Shown here piece by piece: positions 43,332-52,616 of a DNA stretch of 64,000 nt. A program made the translations under genes and the position numbers. The DNA is from Pectinophora gossypiella (taxonomy: Eukaryota; Arthropoda; Insecta; Lepidoptera; Gelechiidae): contig NC_065425.1 of assembly GCF_024362695.1 (NCBI RefSeq), forward strand, positions 2,733,001-2,797,000. The letters are read 5' to 3'. The notes beneath the pieces are model-generated. The model was not told where the DNA came from and did not search any database. It worked only from the letters and a program-made list of their open reading frames with translations. Each line of letters opens with the position of its first letter. Position 1 is the stretch's first letter.

Positions 43332-43610
43332 TCATTGTATGGTACATCTATCCTCGTAGAACTGAACACTGAACGGGTTGTCCAAGGCTAGGGTGCTCTC
43401 AGCAATCTTATCCCTCACTTTGTCAGAAACGTTATAGATACCACCGACCATCTTCCTGACACCCCTCTCTATGTACATCTTCGGATTGTGCTTGTGAAAG
43501 AAGGCCTTAACCCTTCGATGTCGAAGCATCATCTTTCGCCTCATCGGATGCGGTCTACTGAATACCGACCGCTTCTTCTTTGGGAAGATTCTACGCTTCC
43601 TCTTACCCAT
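43332..43610 (-). CDS. small, highly basic orphan protein (92 aa)
   Basis: I do not recognise the family. It is an intronless ORF starting MGKRKRRIFPKKKRSVFSRP. Nearly half of the first 44 residues are Lys or Arg (PHPMRRKMMLRHRRVKAFFH continues the pattern). Then a normal-looking half follows, with YIERGVRKMVGGIYNVSDKV and ESTLALDNPFSVQFYEDR. An open frame extends 6 codons upstream without ATG, so this ATG (context CTACAATGG) is chosen. GC content is clearly higher than in the flanks. A TATA-like box lies at 43848-43853 and a poly(A) hexamer 47 nt after the stop, as expected for a real transcription unit. The basic half suggests nucleic acid binding, such as a protamine-like or nucleolar protein. 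That is inference only. Confidence 0.68.
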   Translation of the reverse strand: MGKRKRRIFPKKKRSVFSRPHPMRRKMMLRHRRVKAFFHKHNPKMYIERGVRKMVGGIYNVSDKVRDKIAESTLALDNPFSVQFYEDRCTIQ

Positions 43611-43847
43611 TGTAGGAGGTAGATACACTGTCAGGCCTTACGTGGGGTCGTCAACCGTTCCCGACGTTGGTCATTTTCTCATGGATTCGGTCCTGGTATG
43701 TTTGTTCGGAAATCAAAAGGGTTTATAGTTTCACATTCTGTTTAAGGACATTGTTTGTTATGTCAAAATGTGTCATTCCGTGTTCTGTGACAGGCTTTTG
43801 TTTTGTGGGCAGAAGAAACTTTTTATGACGTTTGGAGAAATAGACGG

Positions 43848-43853
43848 TATATA
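43848..43853 (-). promoter_or_regulatory. candidate TATA box of the 92-aa gene
   Basis: The minus strand reads TATATAC here. An initiator-like TCATAA lies 27 bp downstream (A at 43826). The LTR retrotransposon is inserted only about 90 bp further upstream. Confidence 0.35.
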
Positions 43854-43945
43854 AATGCTGAAATTGTAGATATGTTAGTTATGACTCTATTAACTTCTCA
43901 TAATATGAAATATTCATAGCTCAAGTCATGTAAGGAAATTATATA

Positions 43946-44179
43946 TGTAAGGTCAATTCTAATCGAGTAAAATCTCAGGAGTAAAATGTTTACGTGAGAT
44001 TGCAACACTGGCCGGAATTGGAAATACGGTTTAAAAGTAAAATGTTGTAGACGGGGAATTGTTTTTTTGGGTTTTGTCATGGATGTTTATAAAATTGGAT
44101 AAGAGGCTTAAGAGTATTATGTTTAAAGAAGAGGAATGAATAAATATATGTTGATATATATAGAAGGTGAGTTTTATTA
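43946..44179 (+). repeat. 5' LTR of the complete gypsy element
   Basis: The LTR starts TGTAAGGTCAATTCTAATCG and ends GAAGGTGAGTTTTATTA. The start TGT lacks a matching ACA end, so the exact terminus at the 3' side is set by the target duplication. Confidence 0.9.
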
Positions 44180-44395
44180 TATTTCAGAAGTGGGATGGGT
44201 AAGCTCACTAGCTATTAAAACCGCTTGATATACATTTTACTGGTGGAATTCTAACGAGTGCATGAACTGTTACAACGATTACTTATTGTTTTGTTTATAA
44301 ATAAGGGAAAAGGCACTACAAGAGCACATTTTTAAAGATATAGGATATATAGTTTTAAGACGTGATACATACCTTTGTATTTCGAGTTCCAGATC

Positions 44396-47300
44396 ATGCC
44401 ACACGATGTTGAGGTGTTTGGGCCACGACGTTTGGTTACGCCAGAAAGAAGTGATCAGCGACGCAGCCATGACCTGGACCGGCGAAGCCGTAGTATTACC
44501 AGGCGGGAAGGCAAAGAAATTCGCAGTCGAAGCCGCTCGCGAGGTTCTATTCGTGAGCAAAGTCATAGTTCATTGTTTCGTGATCGCGGAAGGGAGCTCG
44601 AACGTGTACGGGATAGGCTTCGAGAAGGGCATTTGCGAACAGAACGCAGCGTACTGAGAACCAGTAGCTATCGCACCGTAGACGAGGTCCGGCAGAGTCG
44701 CAGTTCAAGTCGTCGCGAAAATAGAGGAATAATACGTAGTAGGAGCCGACTACGTAGTACTGATCGTGAATGTGTTCCTGAATTAGCTCTTTTGGACCAA
44801 GAATGGAAGCTTCATCGCGAGAAGGAAAGGGTGCGGATTCGTGAAGACGAGCTACGGAGGGAGTGCAGCCGATTGAGGACGAGCGACTTGTATTCTCCGC
44901 GGCAGCAGTCGTCACGGGAGGAAGGTGTGCATCAGCAACGTGACAGGAGCAGTAGCAATGGACGCAACTACACATCTCGTAGGCGTAAAGACGAAATGTT
45001 AACCAAGGATCTCAAGACATCGACCCCATTGGATAACAATAGGTCAGAAAGTCCAATGTTTACTTCTAGCGATGTGGCAAAACTTATTAACTCACTCAAT
45101 TCTATAAAACCTCAGCCGTCAACGTCAGGCACTTTCGTTCACTCTGCTCAAAATATAAATAATAAGAATATTTTGCCCGAGTTCGATCCCTCGACAAGAA
45201 ATCAGAAGATAGATATATGGTTGAAGAAGGTGAATGAGTGTGCCACCGTTTACGGTTGGGACGATAAAACAACTGTATATTTTGCGACGCAAAAACTACA
45301 GGGGTTGGCCAAAACTTGGTTTGAGAGTTTGAATACTATATTATTTACTTGGCCGGAATGGCAAGATAAATTGTTAAGCGCATTCCCTTATGAGCAAAAT
45401 TATGGTCAATCCCTGGAGGAAATGCTGAATAGGAAAAGTAGGTACAACGAACCTCTCGAAAAATATTATTATGAGAAGTTGGCCCTGTTAAACCAGTGTG
45501 ACATTGACGGAAAACGTGCGGTCGATTGCATAATTCATGGACTAGGTGATAAAACTATGAGGTCAAGCGCAAATGCGTTACGGTGTACACATCCGGACCA
45601 ATTGCTACAATTTCTAATGAGCGTTAAGGAGGTTCCGCATGGAGATAGGTTAAATTACACGAGAAACAGAACAGTTGATTATAACTCCATAAAATCTAAT
45701 AATTCGAATCTAATGGGAAAAGTAGTGAGTAAATTCAATGATCAATTATTTTGTTTCAATTGTAAAGAGAAGGGACATCCGTTTGTCAAGTGCCCCAAAC
45801 CTATTTTGAATTGTACGAAATGCAATAGAGTAGGACATAGTATGGAGAACTGCATGATGAGAACAGTTAGTAGAGATGGTGTAATTAAAACCGATCATAT
45901 TGCCAAAACCATGCGTATATCCGTTTCAAATACAGGTTCTAAGTTTTTAAAAGAGGGTCAAATCAACGGGATGACGGTTAAGACATTTATTGATTTCGGT
46001 AGTGAGGTCTCTTTAATAACTCAATCCACTGCTGCGAAATTAGGTCTGACTTATGATAATGTCTTGATGCCCCTTATGGGATTTGGCAATCAGGTAGTTT
46101 ATTCCAACGGGGGAGTTAAAGTAGACTTAAACATCGACGGTGTCAGCGCGCTAGTCACGTGTCAGGTGGTAGACGATGGGTTACTTGACGTACCTTTACT
46201 TACGGGGCAATCCTTTACCGAACAATCTCATATTGTAGTTTATAAAAATGCAGACGAACTCAGATTTTCAAACGTCGGCTATGATTCAATACTACCTGAA
46301 ATTGAACCGGATCAGAACTTATCAGTACCCTTAACTGTAACCTCTGATTCATTGATTTGTGGACCGGCAACAGTTGTTGCTTGTACCAATTCAAATATCG
46401 AGGGATATATATTGTTAAGCGACAGAATGATTGGAAAGCCACCACAGCAATGCTCCGTTAAAGAAGGTGTATATAAAATTGAAAACGGTCGTGTCAATGT
46501 TTCTGTTAGTTCATCTTTTCAGTCGTGCTTACTACGAGCAGGGACTGTCATTGCACGTGGTGTTAAAGTACAATTAGTTAATCGTATTGCTTTTTCGCCA
46601 GCTCATGATACGACTTTTGAACACAAAAACTTGAACGAGGATGAAATTAACATCAGTAGCGAAATCGACAAACAGCAAAGGTTAAGGTTAATTGAGATAT
46701 TGCAGAAATTCAAACATTGTTTTGCATCGTCGTTAAAAGAGTTGGGAAGTACACTAGTTGCTGAAATGAATATAGAACTAAACAGTAAGAAACCTGTTGT
46801 TTACCGACCATATAGACTGTCACACAAAGAAAGAGAGCACGTGAGAGATATGGTCACAGAAATGCTAGACGCTGGTATTGTCAGAGAATCCATCTCCGAG
46901 TATGCAAGTCCTATCATTTTGGTTCGAAAAAAAGACGGCAAATTAAGGATGTGTGTCGATTATAGGTTGTTAAACTCAATTACTATAAAGGAGCGATACC
47001 CTATGCCGGTTATCGAAGATGAGATCGCGCGTTTATCAGGCCAGGCGTGTTTTATTACATTGGACATGACGTCGGGCTACTATCAAGTGCCAATTTCTGA
47101 GAATTCTAAGCCTCTTACGTCTTTTGTAACGCCAGACGGCCAGTACGAATTTAATCGTATGCCGTTTGGTCTGGCAAATGCTCCAGCAGTTTTCCAACGC
47201 ATGATGAATAAGGTGTTGGGTTCATCCAGGTTTACTGACGCAACAGCTTATATCGACGACGTGCTAATATATGGAAAAACCGTTGATGAATGTTTGGATA

Positions 47301-49438
47301 GATTAGAAAAAGTCCTAAGGTTAATAGAGTCGGCAAACTTGACCTTGAATCTATCCAAGTGCGAATTTTTGATGAAAAAAATAAACTACTTGGGTTATGA
47401 GATTAGCGTTGATGGTGTGCGACCTGGAGAAAAGAAAATTCAGAGTGTACTGGCGTTTCCTCGACCCATAAATCAGCATACTGTTCGTCAGTTTCTCGGA
47501 TTAGTGGGATATTTTAGGAAGTTTATCCAGAATTTCGCAATCGTTGCAAATCCATTGAATAAGCTGCTAAAGAAAGACGCGACGTGGACTTGGACAACAG
47601 AACAGGAGGAATCATTCAATGATTTAAAATCTAGACTTGTTACAAGACCAATCCTAGCTATTTACGATTCAACCGCTGAAACAGAGCTGCATACTGATGC
47701 CAGCAAAGTTGGCATTGGTGGCATCCTGTTACAGAGGCATAATGTAGGTGATGTTTTCAGGCCGGTAGCTTTTTATAGTCGTCAAACATCACCCGAAGAA
47801 AAAAATTTTCACGCTTACGAATTAGAGGCACTTGCGGTAGTAAATTCATTAAAGAAGTTTCGAGTTTATCTATTAGGTCAACAATTTAAAATAGTAACAG
47901 ATTGTAGTGCTTTACGGGCCACGTTCTCGAAACGTGACTTGATTCCGCGCATAGCAAGATGGTGGTTGCTATTGCAGGAGTTTCAGTGTACAGTTGAGTA
48001 TCGAACTGGAACGCAAATGTCGCACGTCGATGCTTTATCGCGAAACTCCATAGAAGATGATATTATCGAACCGGATCGATATCCAACAGTGTTGTCAATT
48101 AGCAGTGAAGATTGGCTTCATACATTGCAATTGGGGGACACGGAACTGCATAGGATTCGTGATATTCTCAGTACGGACATTGGTGCTAATGGTCTCAAAT
48201 ATATAAAGGACAATTACATAATAAAAGACAACAAACTGTATCGATGTATAGGGGGTGACACGACAAATATTCGGTGGGTAGTTCCAAAGGGTGCGAGATG
48301 GCAACTGTGCAGACTAAATCATGATGAAATTGGACATTTCGGTGTAGAAAAGACTCTAGAACGTATGAAACAGACTTACTGGTTTCCGAAAATGTCCAAA
48401 TTCGTGAAAAAGTATGTTCAAGCTTGTCTTGAATGTGCATATTCGAAGAAAACAACTTTGAAAGAAGGTCATTTACACCCGATTCCGAAAGTCGAACTCC
48501 CTTTTAACACTTTACACATTGACCATCTCGGACCATTTGTTCGAACAAAAAGAGGAAATTCCTATATGCTGGTTATTGTGGATGCTTTTACAAAGTTCGT
48601 TTTTATTCGGCCCGTACGTAATACCAAAACATTAATGGCTATTCGTGTGTTAAACGAAATATTTTGTACTTTTCGAATTCCTGACCGGATTATCAGTGAT
48701 CGTGGGTCCTGTTTCACATCACATGCGTTTAAGCAATTTTGTATTGAAAAAGGTATAAAACACGTGCTTAATGCCGTGGCTAGTCCGCGATCAAACGGAC
48801 AGGTTGAGCGGTACAACCGTACCATACTCAACTCGTTGACTGCTCAAAATCTCAATCACGATGAAAGAGGATGGGAAGATCATGTCGGTAAAATACAGTG
48901 GGGTATGAATAATACCCCGCAAAAGACAACTGGAAGGAGGCCTGCTGATGTCATGTTTGGGACACATATGAGATCGGAAATAGATCCGCGACTGAATGAA
49001 ATAGTACACGAAACACAAGAAAATATGGATGTAGAGATTATTCGTGAAGAAGTTAAAGATAAAATAGATAAAGAACAGGAGAAACAAAAGAAATACTATA
49101 ACAAAGATCGACGTCCTGCTAGAATGTATAATGAAGGGGACTTGGTGAAGATTACTAAGACAAACTTTAGTAATGATGGCAAGAGCAAAAAATTGTTACC
49201 ATCCTATGAAGGTCCTTATCGTATCGTAGAGGTCCTAGGTAACGATCGATATAGGGTAGCTGGTATACCGGGGTTCAGCAAAAGCAAAAATAAACGTAAA
49301 ACGACCGTAGCTTCTGACCGCATGTTACCGTGGGTTCATGTAGCCGCTTTAGAGGTAAATAATGACGATGACAACGAAGATAGCGATTATGATATTATTG
49401 ATGATAGTAGTGTCGATGAAAATTTTGTCGAGAATTAA
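44396..49438 (+). CDS. gag-pol polyprotein of the gypsy element (1680 aa)
   Basis: One uninterrupted ORF; the ATG at 44396 is chosen because the upstream extension has only a non-ATG start. Residues 1-200 are an Arg/Ser/Glu-rich domain with repeated RSRS-type dipeptides. Residues about 260-430 resemble a Gag capsid (WLKKVNECATVYGWDDKT and KLQGLAKTWFESL). Two CCHC zinc knuckles are at about 450-487 (CFNCKEKGHPFVKC, CTKCNRVGHSMENC). The protease has D-F-G at 533-535. RT has YIDD at 952-955. RNase H starts near 1090 (LHTDASKVGIGG). The integrase has an HHCC finger and DDE motifs (LHIDHLGPF, ISDRGSCF, GQVERYNR). The C-terminus is acidic. Gag and pol are fused without a frameshift, so Gag excess must come from processing or another route. 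Confidence 0.93.
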   Translation: MPHDVEVFGPRRLVTPERSDQRRSHDLDRRSRSITRREGKEIRSRSRSRGSIREQSHSSLFRDRGRELERVRDRLREGHLRTERSVLRTSSYRTVDEVRQSRSSSRRENRGIIRSRSRLRSTDRECVPELALLDQEWKLHREKERVRIREDELRRECSRLRTSDLYSPRQQSSREEGVHQQRDRSSSNGRNYTSRRRKDEMLTKDLKTSTPLDNNRSESPMFTSSDVAKLINSLNSIKPQPSTSGTFVHSAQNINNKNILPEFDPSTRNQKIDIWLKKVNECATVYGWDDKTTVYFATQKLQGLAKTWFESLNTILFTWPEWQDKLLSAFPYEQNYGQSLEEMLNRKSRYNEPLEKYYYEKLALLNQCDIDGKRAVDCIIHGLGDKTMRSSANALRCTHPDQLLQFLMSVKEVPHGDRLNYTRNRTVDYNSIKSNNSNLMGKVVSKFNDQLFCFNCKEKGHPFVKCPKPILNCTKCNRVGHSMENCMMRTVSRDGVIKTDHIAKTMRISVSNTGSKFLKEGQINGMTVKTFIDFGSEVSLITQSTAAKLGLTYDNVLMPLMGFGNQVVYSNGGVKVDLNIDGVSALVTCQVVDDGLLDVPLLTGQSFTEQSHIVVYKNADELRFSNVGYDSILPEIEPDQNLSVPLTVTSDSLICGPATVVACTNSNIEGYILLSDRMIGKPPQQCSVKEGVYKIENGRVNVSVSSSFQSCLLRAGTVIARGVKVQLVNRIAFSPAHDTTFEHKNLNEDEINISSEIDKQQRLRLIEILQKFKHCFASSLKELGSTLVAEMNIELNSKKPVVYRPYRLSHKEREHVRDMVTEMLDAGIVRESISEYASPIILVRKKDGKLRMCVDYRLLNSITIKERYPMPVIEDEIARLSGQACFITLDMTSGYYQVPISENSKPLTSFVTPDGQYEFNRMPFGLANAPAVFQRMMNKVLGSSRFTDATAYIDDVLIYGKTVDECLDRLEKVLRLIESANLTLNLSKCEFLMKKINYLGYEISVDGVRPGEKKIQSVLAFPRPINQHTVRQFLGLVGYFRKFIQNFAIVANPLNKLLKKDATWTWTTEQEESFNDLKSRLVTRPILAIYDSTAETELHTDASKVGIGGILLQRHNVGDVFRPVAFYSRQTSPEEKNFHAYELEALAVVNSLKKFRVYLLGQQFKIVTDCSALRATFSKRDLIPRIARWWLLLQEFQCTVEYRTGTQMSHVDALSRNSIEDDIIEPDRYPTVLSISSEDWLHTLQLGDTELHRIRDILSTDIGANGLKYIKDNYIIKDNKLYRCIGGDTTNIRWVVPKGARWQLCRLNHDEIGHFGVEKTLERMKQTYWFPKMSKFVKKYVQACLECAYSKKTTLKEGHLHPIPKVELPFNTLHIDHLGPFVRTKRGNSYMLVIVDAFTKFVFIRPVRNTKTLMAIRVLNEIFCTFRIPDRIISDRGSCFTSHAFKQFCIEKGIKHVLNAVASPRSNGQVERYNRTILNSLTAQNLNHDERGWEDHVGKIQWGMNNTPQKTTGRRPADVMFGTHMRSEIDPRLNEIVHETQENMDVEIIREEVKDKIDKEQEKQKKYYNKDRRPARMYNEGDLVKITKTNFSNDGKSKKLLPSYEGPYRIVEVLGNDRYRVAGIPGFSKSKNKRKTTVASDRMLPWVHVAALEVNNDDDNEDSDYDIIDDSSVDENFVEN

Positions 49439-50106
49439 ATTACCGAAGGAGAATATAAGTTATAGAGAGAATATATTGTGAAAGTAGGATGTTTAATTTA
49501 TTAATAATATAAAAATAATGTACGTTTAAAAGGATGATAATTATATGTGTAATTCAAGGATTGGAGTAATGTTTTGTAAATTACGTTACGAATTAAGAAA
49601 AATTCTGTGAGAATGGATGGGTTCACAGGAAGGATATTTTAATAATAGGGAACTTGCGAGAATGGATGGGTTCGCAAGTAATAATTCTAGTTGTAAGAAT
49701 GGATTGGTTTATAACTAGAATCTGTTGTACAATGGTCTATGAGAATGGATGGGTTCATAGCCATTAAAAAGGAGGATTTATTTTATTTTAAGGATATTTT
49801 AATAATAGGGAACTTGCGAGAATGGATGGGTTCGCAAGTAACAATTCTAGTTGTAAGAATGGATTGGTTTATAACTAGAATATGTTGTACAATGGCCTAT
49901 GAGAATGGATGGGTTCATAGCCATTAAAAAGGAGGATTTATTTTATTTTGGAGGATTGTTATATTTAATAAGTATTTAATTTTGAGTATGTTTTCTTTTT
50001 CAATTTTATTGTAATTATTTAGTTGAATTTATCCACCGACCGAGTGTAAGGTCAATTAAATTTAGATATAGTGCATGAGGACATGCACTGTGTCAGGATG
50101 GACGAG
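49439..50106 (+). other. 3' non-coding region of the gypsy element
   Basis: AT-rich sequence lies between the pol stop and the 3' LTR, and it contains the hairpin array at 49603-49925. A weak purine-rich stretch (AGGATGGACGAG) just before the LTR may be the polypurine tract. There is no env-like ORF. Confidence 0.7.
49603..49925 (+). repeat. array of seven hairpins with one conserved loop
   Basis: Seven stem-loops share the 12-nt loop GAATGGATGGGT (G to T at position 9 in the third type) at 49611, 49660, 49697, 49743, 49820, 49857 and 49903. Stems differ in sequence yet pair. Examples are TTCTGTGA with TCACAGGA (one wobble), ACTTGCGA with TCGCAAGT, 13 bp starting ATTCTAGTT, and 11 bp with a bulge ending CTATGA/TCATAG. 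Hairpins 2-4 are duplicated as a 160-bp unit (49631-49790, 49791-49950). Confidence 0.88.
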
Positions 50107-50340
50107 TGTAAGGTCAATTCTAATCGAGTAAAATCTCAGGAGTAAAATGTTTACGTGAGATTGCAACACTGGCCGGAATTGGAAATACGGTTTAAAAGTA
50201 AAATGTTGTAGACGGGGAATTGTTTTTTTGGGTTTTGTCATGGATGTTTATAAAATTGGATAAGAGGCTTAAGAGTATTATGTTTAAAGAAGAGGAATGA
50301 ATAAATATATGTTGATATATATAGAAGGTGAGTTTTATTA
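50107..50340 (+). repeat. 3' LTR of the complete gypsy element
   Basis: It is identical to the 5' LTR wherever compared. It is followed by the TATA duplication in an A/T run (TATATATAAG). Confidence 0.9.
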
Positions 50341-50589
50341 TATATATAAGAAATTACTGATGATAAGACGGAACCAAGCGGTCAACGACCTTTGCCTGTC
50401 TTATGTGGACAACAAAATTAACATAGGTATCACACCAAAAAATACGTCATATGCATCACGCCTGTATACCCGAAAGGGAAGGCAGAGGCGTATCGTATAT
50501 AAAATGGCTGTGTTTTAGGCCCATGGAATAGGAGGTGTTTATCCGGGCACAAATCCTAAATAACAAAATACGCATACTTTTATATCTAA

Positions 50590-50740
50590 CTTCATCATCA
50601 TCAATTTAAGAGCCACGCTCTTGTCGGTGTAGCATTTTCCATTCCAGTCTATCAAAGGCCAATTCCTTGACTTCCCTATAAGACACGACGTTAACCTTTT
50701 CTTTAATCTGTTCCATGTAAGCTCTTCTTACATCTAACTT
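50590..50740 (-). mobile_element. LINE 3' region, reverse
   Basis: CATCATCATCAATTTAAGAG, CACGCTCTTGTCGGTGTAGC and AATTCCTTGACTTCCCTATA match 6508-6640. Confidence 0.5.
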
Positions 50741-50772
50741 AACCCATAAGTATTTAATGCTGCTGATTCAAG

Positions 50773-51063
50773 GACCTGTCATTTTCTTATCCGCCGAAAA
50801 GGAAAGGGACGGGTAATCGACAGGCACAAAGTTTATGGAACACATGTCAATTTTAGGCAGAAGCTTAAAAAGTCCTTCCAAAATTTTATATTGGCCAATA
50901 ACACGACAGAATTAAGTTGACAGCACACGTCAAACGGATTGCGTATGAACGAGAAGCCTATTTTTAATGCCTGGGTTATCCGTCCCTGTCCTTTTCGGCG
51001 GATAAGAAAAGGACAGGTATAACTTTAAATAAAATTAGCAGGTGTATGCAGAAATCGGGGCCA
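50773..51063. mobile_element. MITE-P, outer left arm missing
   Basis: It starts GACCTGTCATTTTCTTATCC. The inverted partner ends in GATAAGAAAAGGACAGGTAT, followed by the outer right arm to ATCGGGGCCAAT. Confidence 0.8.
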
Positions 51064-51254
51064 ATATATCAGGGACACGACTACCAAACAAGATGAAAAG
51101 AAGGTTTGTCTTCTGAAAAACATTTGCTCTAGCAATCCTAAAAGGAGTATGTATGTAGGAGGTATGTAAAAGTAAATCCGATACATAAATCATGAATACC
51201 AAAATTCCTACTCACTTCGTGGTCATAATACCCGAAGTGTATACCCATAATCAA

Positions 51255-51375
51255 ATCAGAAATCAGAAATCAGAATCATTTATTCAACGTAATTATCATG
51301 GATAAACTTGTTGAAGGTCAATGTAACATTTTTGAATTTACGTCATTTCGCAAGGTGTTATGGCTGAGGATCGTA
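51255..51375 (-). mobile_element. LINE tail, reverse
   Basis: AATCAGAATCATTTATTCAA to ACGTCATTTCGCAAGGTGTT is the reverse of the tail at 15795-16028. Confidence 0.6.
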
Positions 51376-51762
51376 TTACAACTTTCTCAAATTCGATTAA
51401 TTTCGGGTTATAAATACACACACACACTCAGTCGCACACACAATCTGCACAAAAACACACACTCATTTTAAATTTTTTACTTTTAAGTAGTAAGTAAATT
51501 ATTTTATTACCTTTTCGTTTTATAAATTAGGCTAGGAGGAAGTTGCGAGTCTTTCCCAACACAAGTGAATTATTTTACTTAATTATTTTATGTCTTACAA
51601 TGTAATTAAGCAAAAAATGCCTTTTTCAATTTTTTTTTTAAATATATAAAGTACTTATCGTTGATCCAAATAATGAAGTCAACAGTGTAGTGGTTTAGAG
51701 GCGAGCTGAGGATTGAACCCGTGACTCTACGATTCAAGTAAGACACTCTTATAATTTTCAAA
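51376..51762. other. AT-rich spacer, nothing recognised
   Basis: Short CA-rich runs (ACACACACACTC) and AT-rich sequence. A diverged tRNA-like fragment (GAGGATTGAACCCGTGACTC) is near 51709. Confidence 0.3.
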
Positions 51763-51836
51763 TCAAATCAAATATACTTTATTGCACAGAACTAACTTTC
51801 AACAATCAGACATAACACATGAATACAGTACAATTC
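51763..51836 (-). mobile_element. LINE tail, reverse
   Basis: CAAATCAAATATACTTTATT through ACACATGAATACAGTACAAT is the same as 15891-15969. Confidence 0.6.
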
Positions 51837-52010
51837 ACCGCCAACCTTATATCTTGTGCATCTTGGCCTTTGATCGATATTAGTTTGATAATGAATATTG
51901 TATGTGTTTGTTGTGATAGTTTGTTAGGTAAATTGTAAGTAATGGTCCCACTGTTGTTAGAATTTAATGTAGTTTGAGCCTGTTTTTATTTTTATTTCCA
52001 ATTTCCAACA

Positions 52011-52070
52011 CAATGTAAAGTTGTTATAAGGAATAAATGAATATGAATTCCTTATAACAACTTTACATTG
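52011..52070. repeat. perfect 24-bp inverted repeat, 12-nt loop
   Basis: The left arm CAATGTAAAGTTGTTATAAG plus GAAT (52011-52034) pairs perfectly with ATTCCTTATAACAACTTTAC plus ATTG (52047-52070). The loop AAATGAATATGA contains a LINE-tail-like AATAAATGAATATGAAT overlap. It ends where the SINE-B begins. Confidence 0.9.
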
Positions 52071-52367
52071 AGGAGGAGCTCGGTGGCGCAGCGGTAAACG
52101 CGCTCGGTCTACGATTGTTGTAGTTAGGCAACTTTCGCAAAGGCCGGTCATAGGACGGGTGACAACAAAAAAAAAAGGTTTCATCTCGAGCTCCTCCGTG
52201 CTTCGGAAGGCACGTTAAGCCGTTGATCCCGGCTGCATTAGCAGTCGTCAATAACCATCAATCTGCACTGGGCCCATGATGGTTTAAGGCCCAATCTCCC
52301 TATCCATCCATAGGGAAGGCCCGTGCCCCAGCAGTAGGGACGTTATGGGCTGATGATGATGATGATG
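52071..52367 (+). mobile_element. SINE-B, full length
   Basis: The head is GAGGAGCTCGGTGGCGCAGC. The 5S-like part is diverged (TAGTTAGGCAACTTTCGC, then AGGACGGGTGAC). The central block is at 52199-52233. The tail has CCCTATCCATCCATAGGG and (GAT)n. Confidence 0.87.
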
Positions 52368-52616
52368 ACGTATCCGAGTAATGAGAAAACATGTAATTAT
52401 CATGTTAAATCTGAACAGCGCCATCTGTATTATTCTTGGGGAACGTAGCAAAGAAAGGCTCTCATTACATAAGTTGCGTAAGTAAACCAGTAAATAATGT
52501 AATATCCACCCATCGTGCTCTTGCCTGGTCAGTGTGCAGTATACTTGAAAGATTACCATGAAACAACACAAAAAAAATAATATTTCGGATTATACTTTCA
52601 TAATGGTTAGTAAGGG

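Larger units (their letters stand above)
43946..50340 (+). mobile_element. complete young Ty3/gypsy LTR retrotransposon
   Basis: The element is 6395 bp, with 234-bp LTRs at 43946-44179 and 50107-50340 in which I found no difference. A TATA target duplication lies at 43942-43945 and 50341-50344. The single ORF at 44396-49438 has the order Gag, protease, RT, RNase H, integrase, which is the Ty3/gypsy order. There is no env ORF; a 668-bp non-coding region after pol carries a hairpin array. A strong tRNA-complementary site was not recognised after the 5' LTR (the sequence is TATTTCAGAAGTGGGATGGG). Identical LTRs and an intact ORF indicate recent insertion. Confidence 0.93.

Noticed and set aside
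44547..44975. 142-aa minus-strand ORF opposite the gag start
   Set aside because: It is a shadow of the Arg-rich, GC-rich coding strand.
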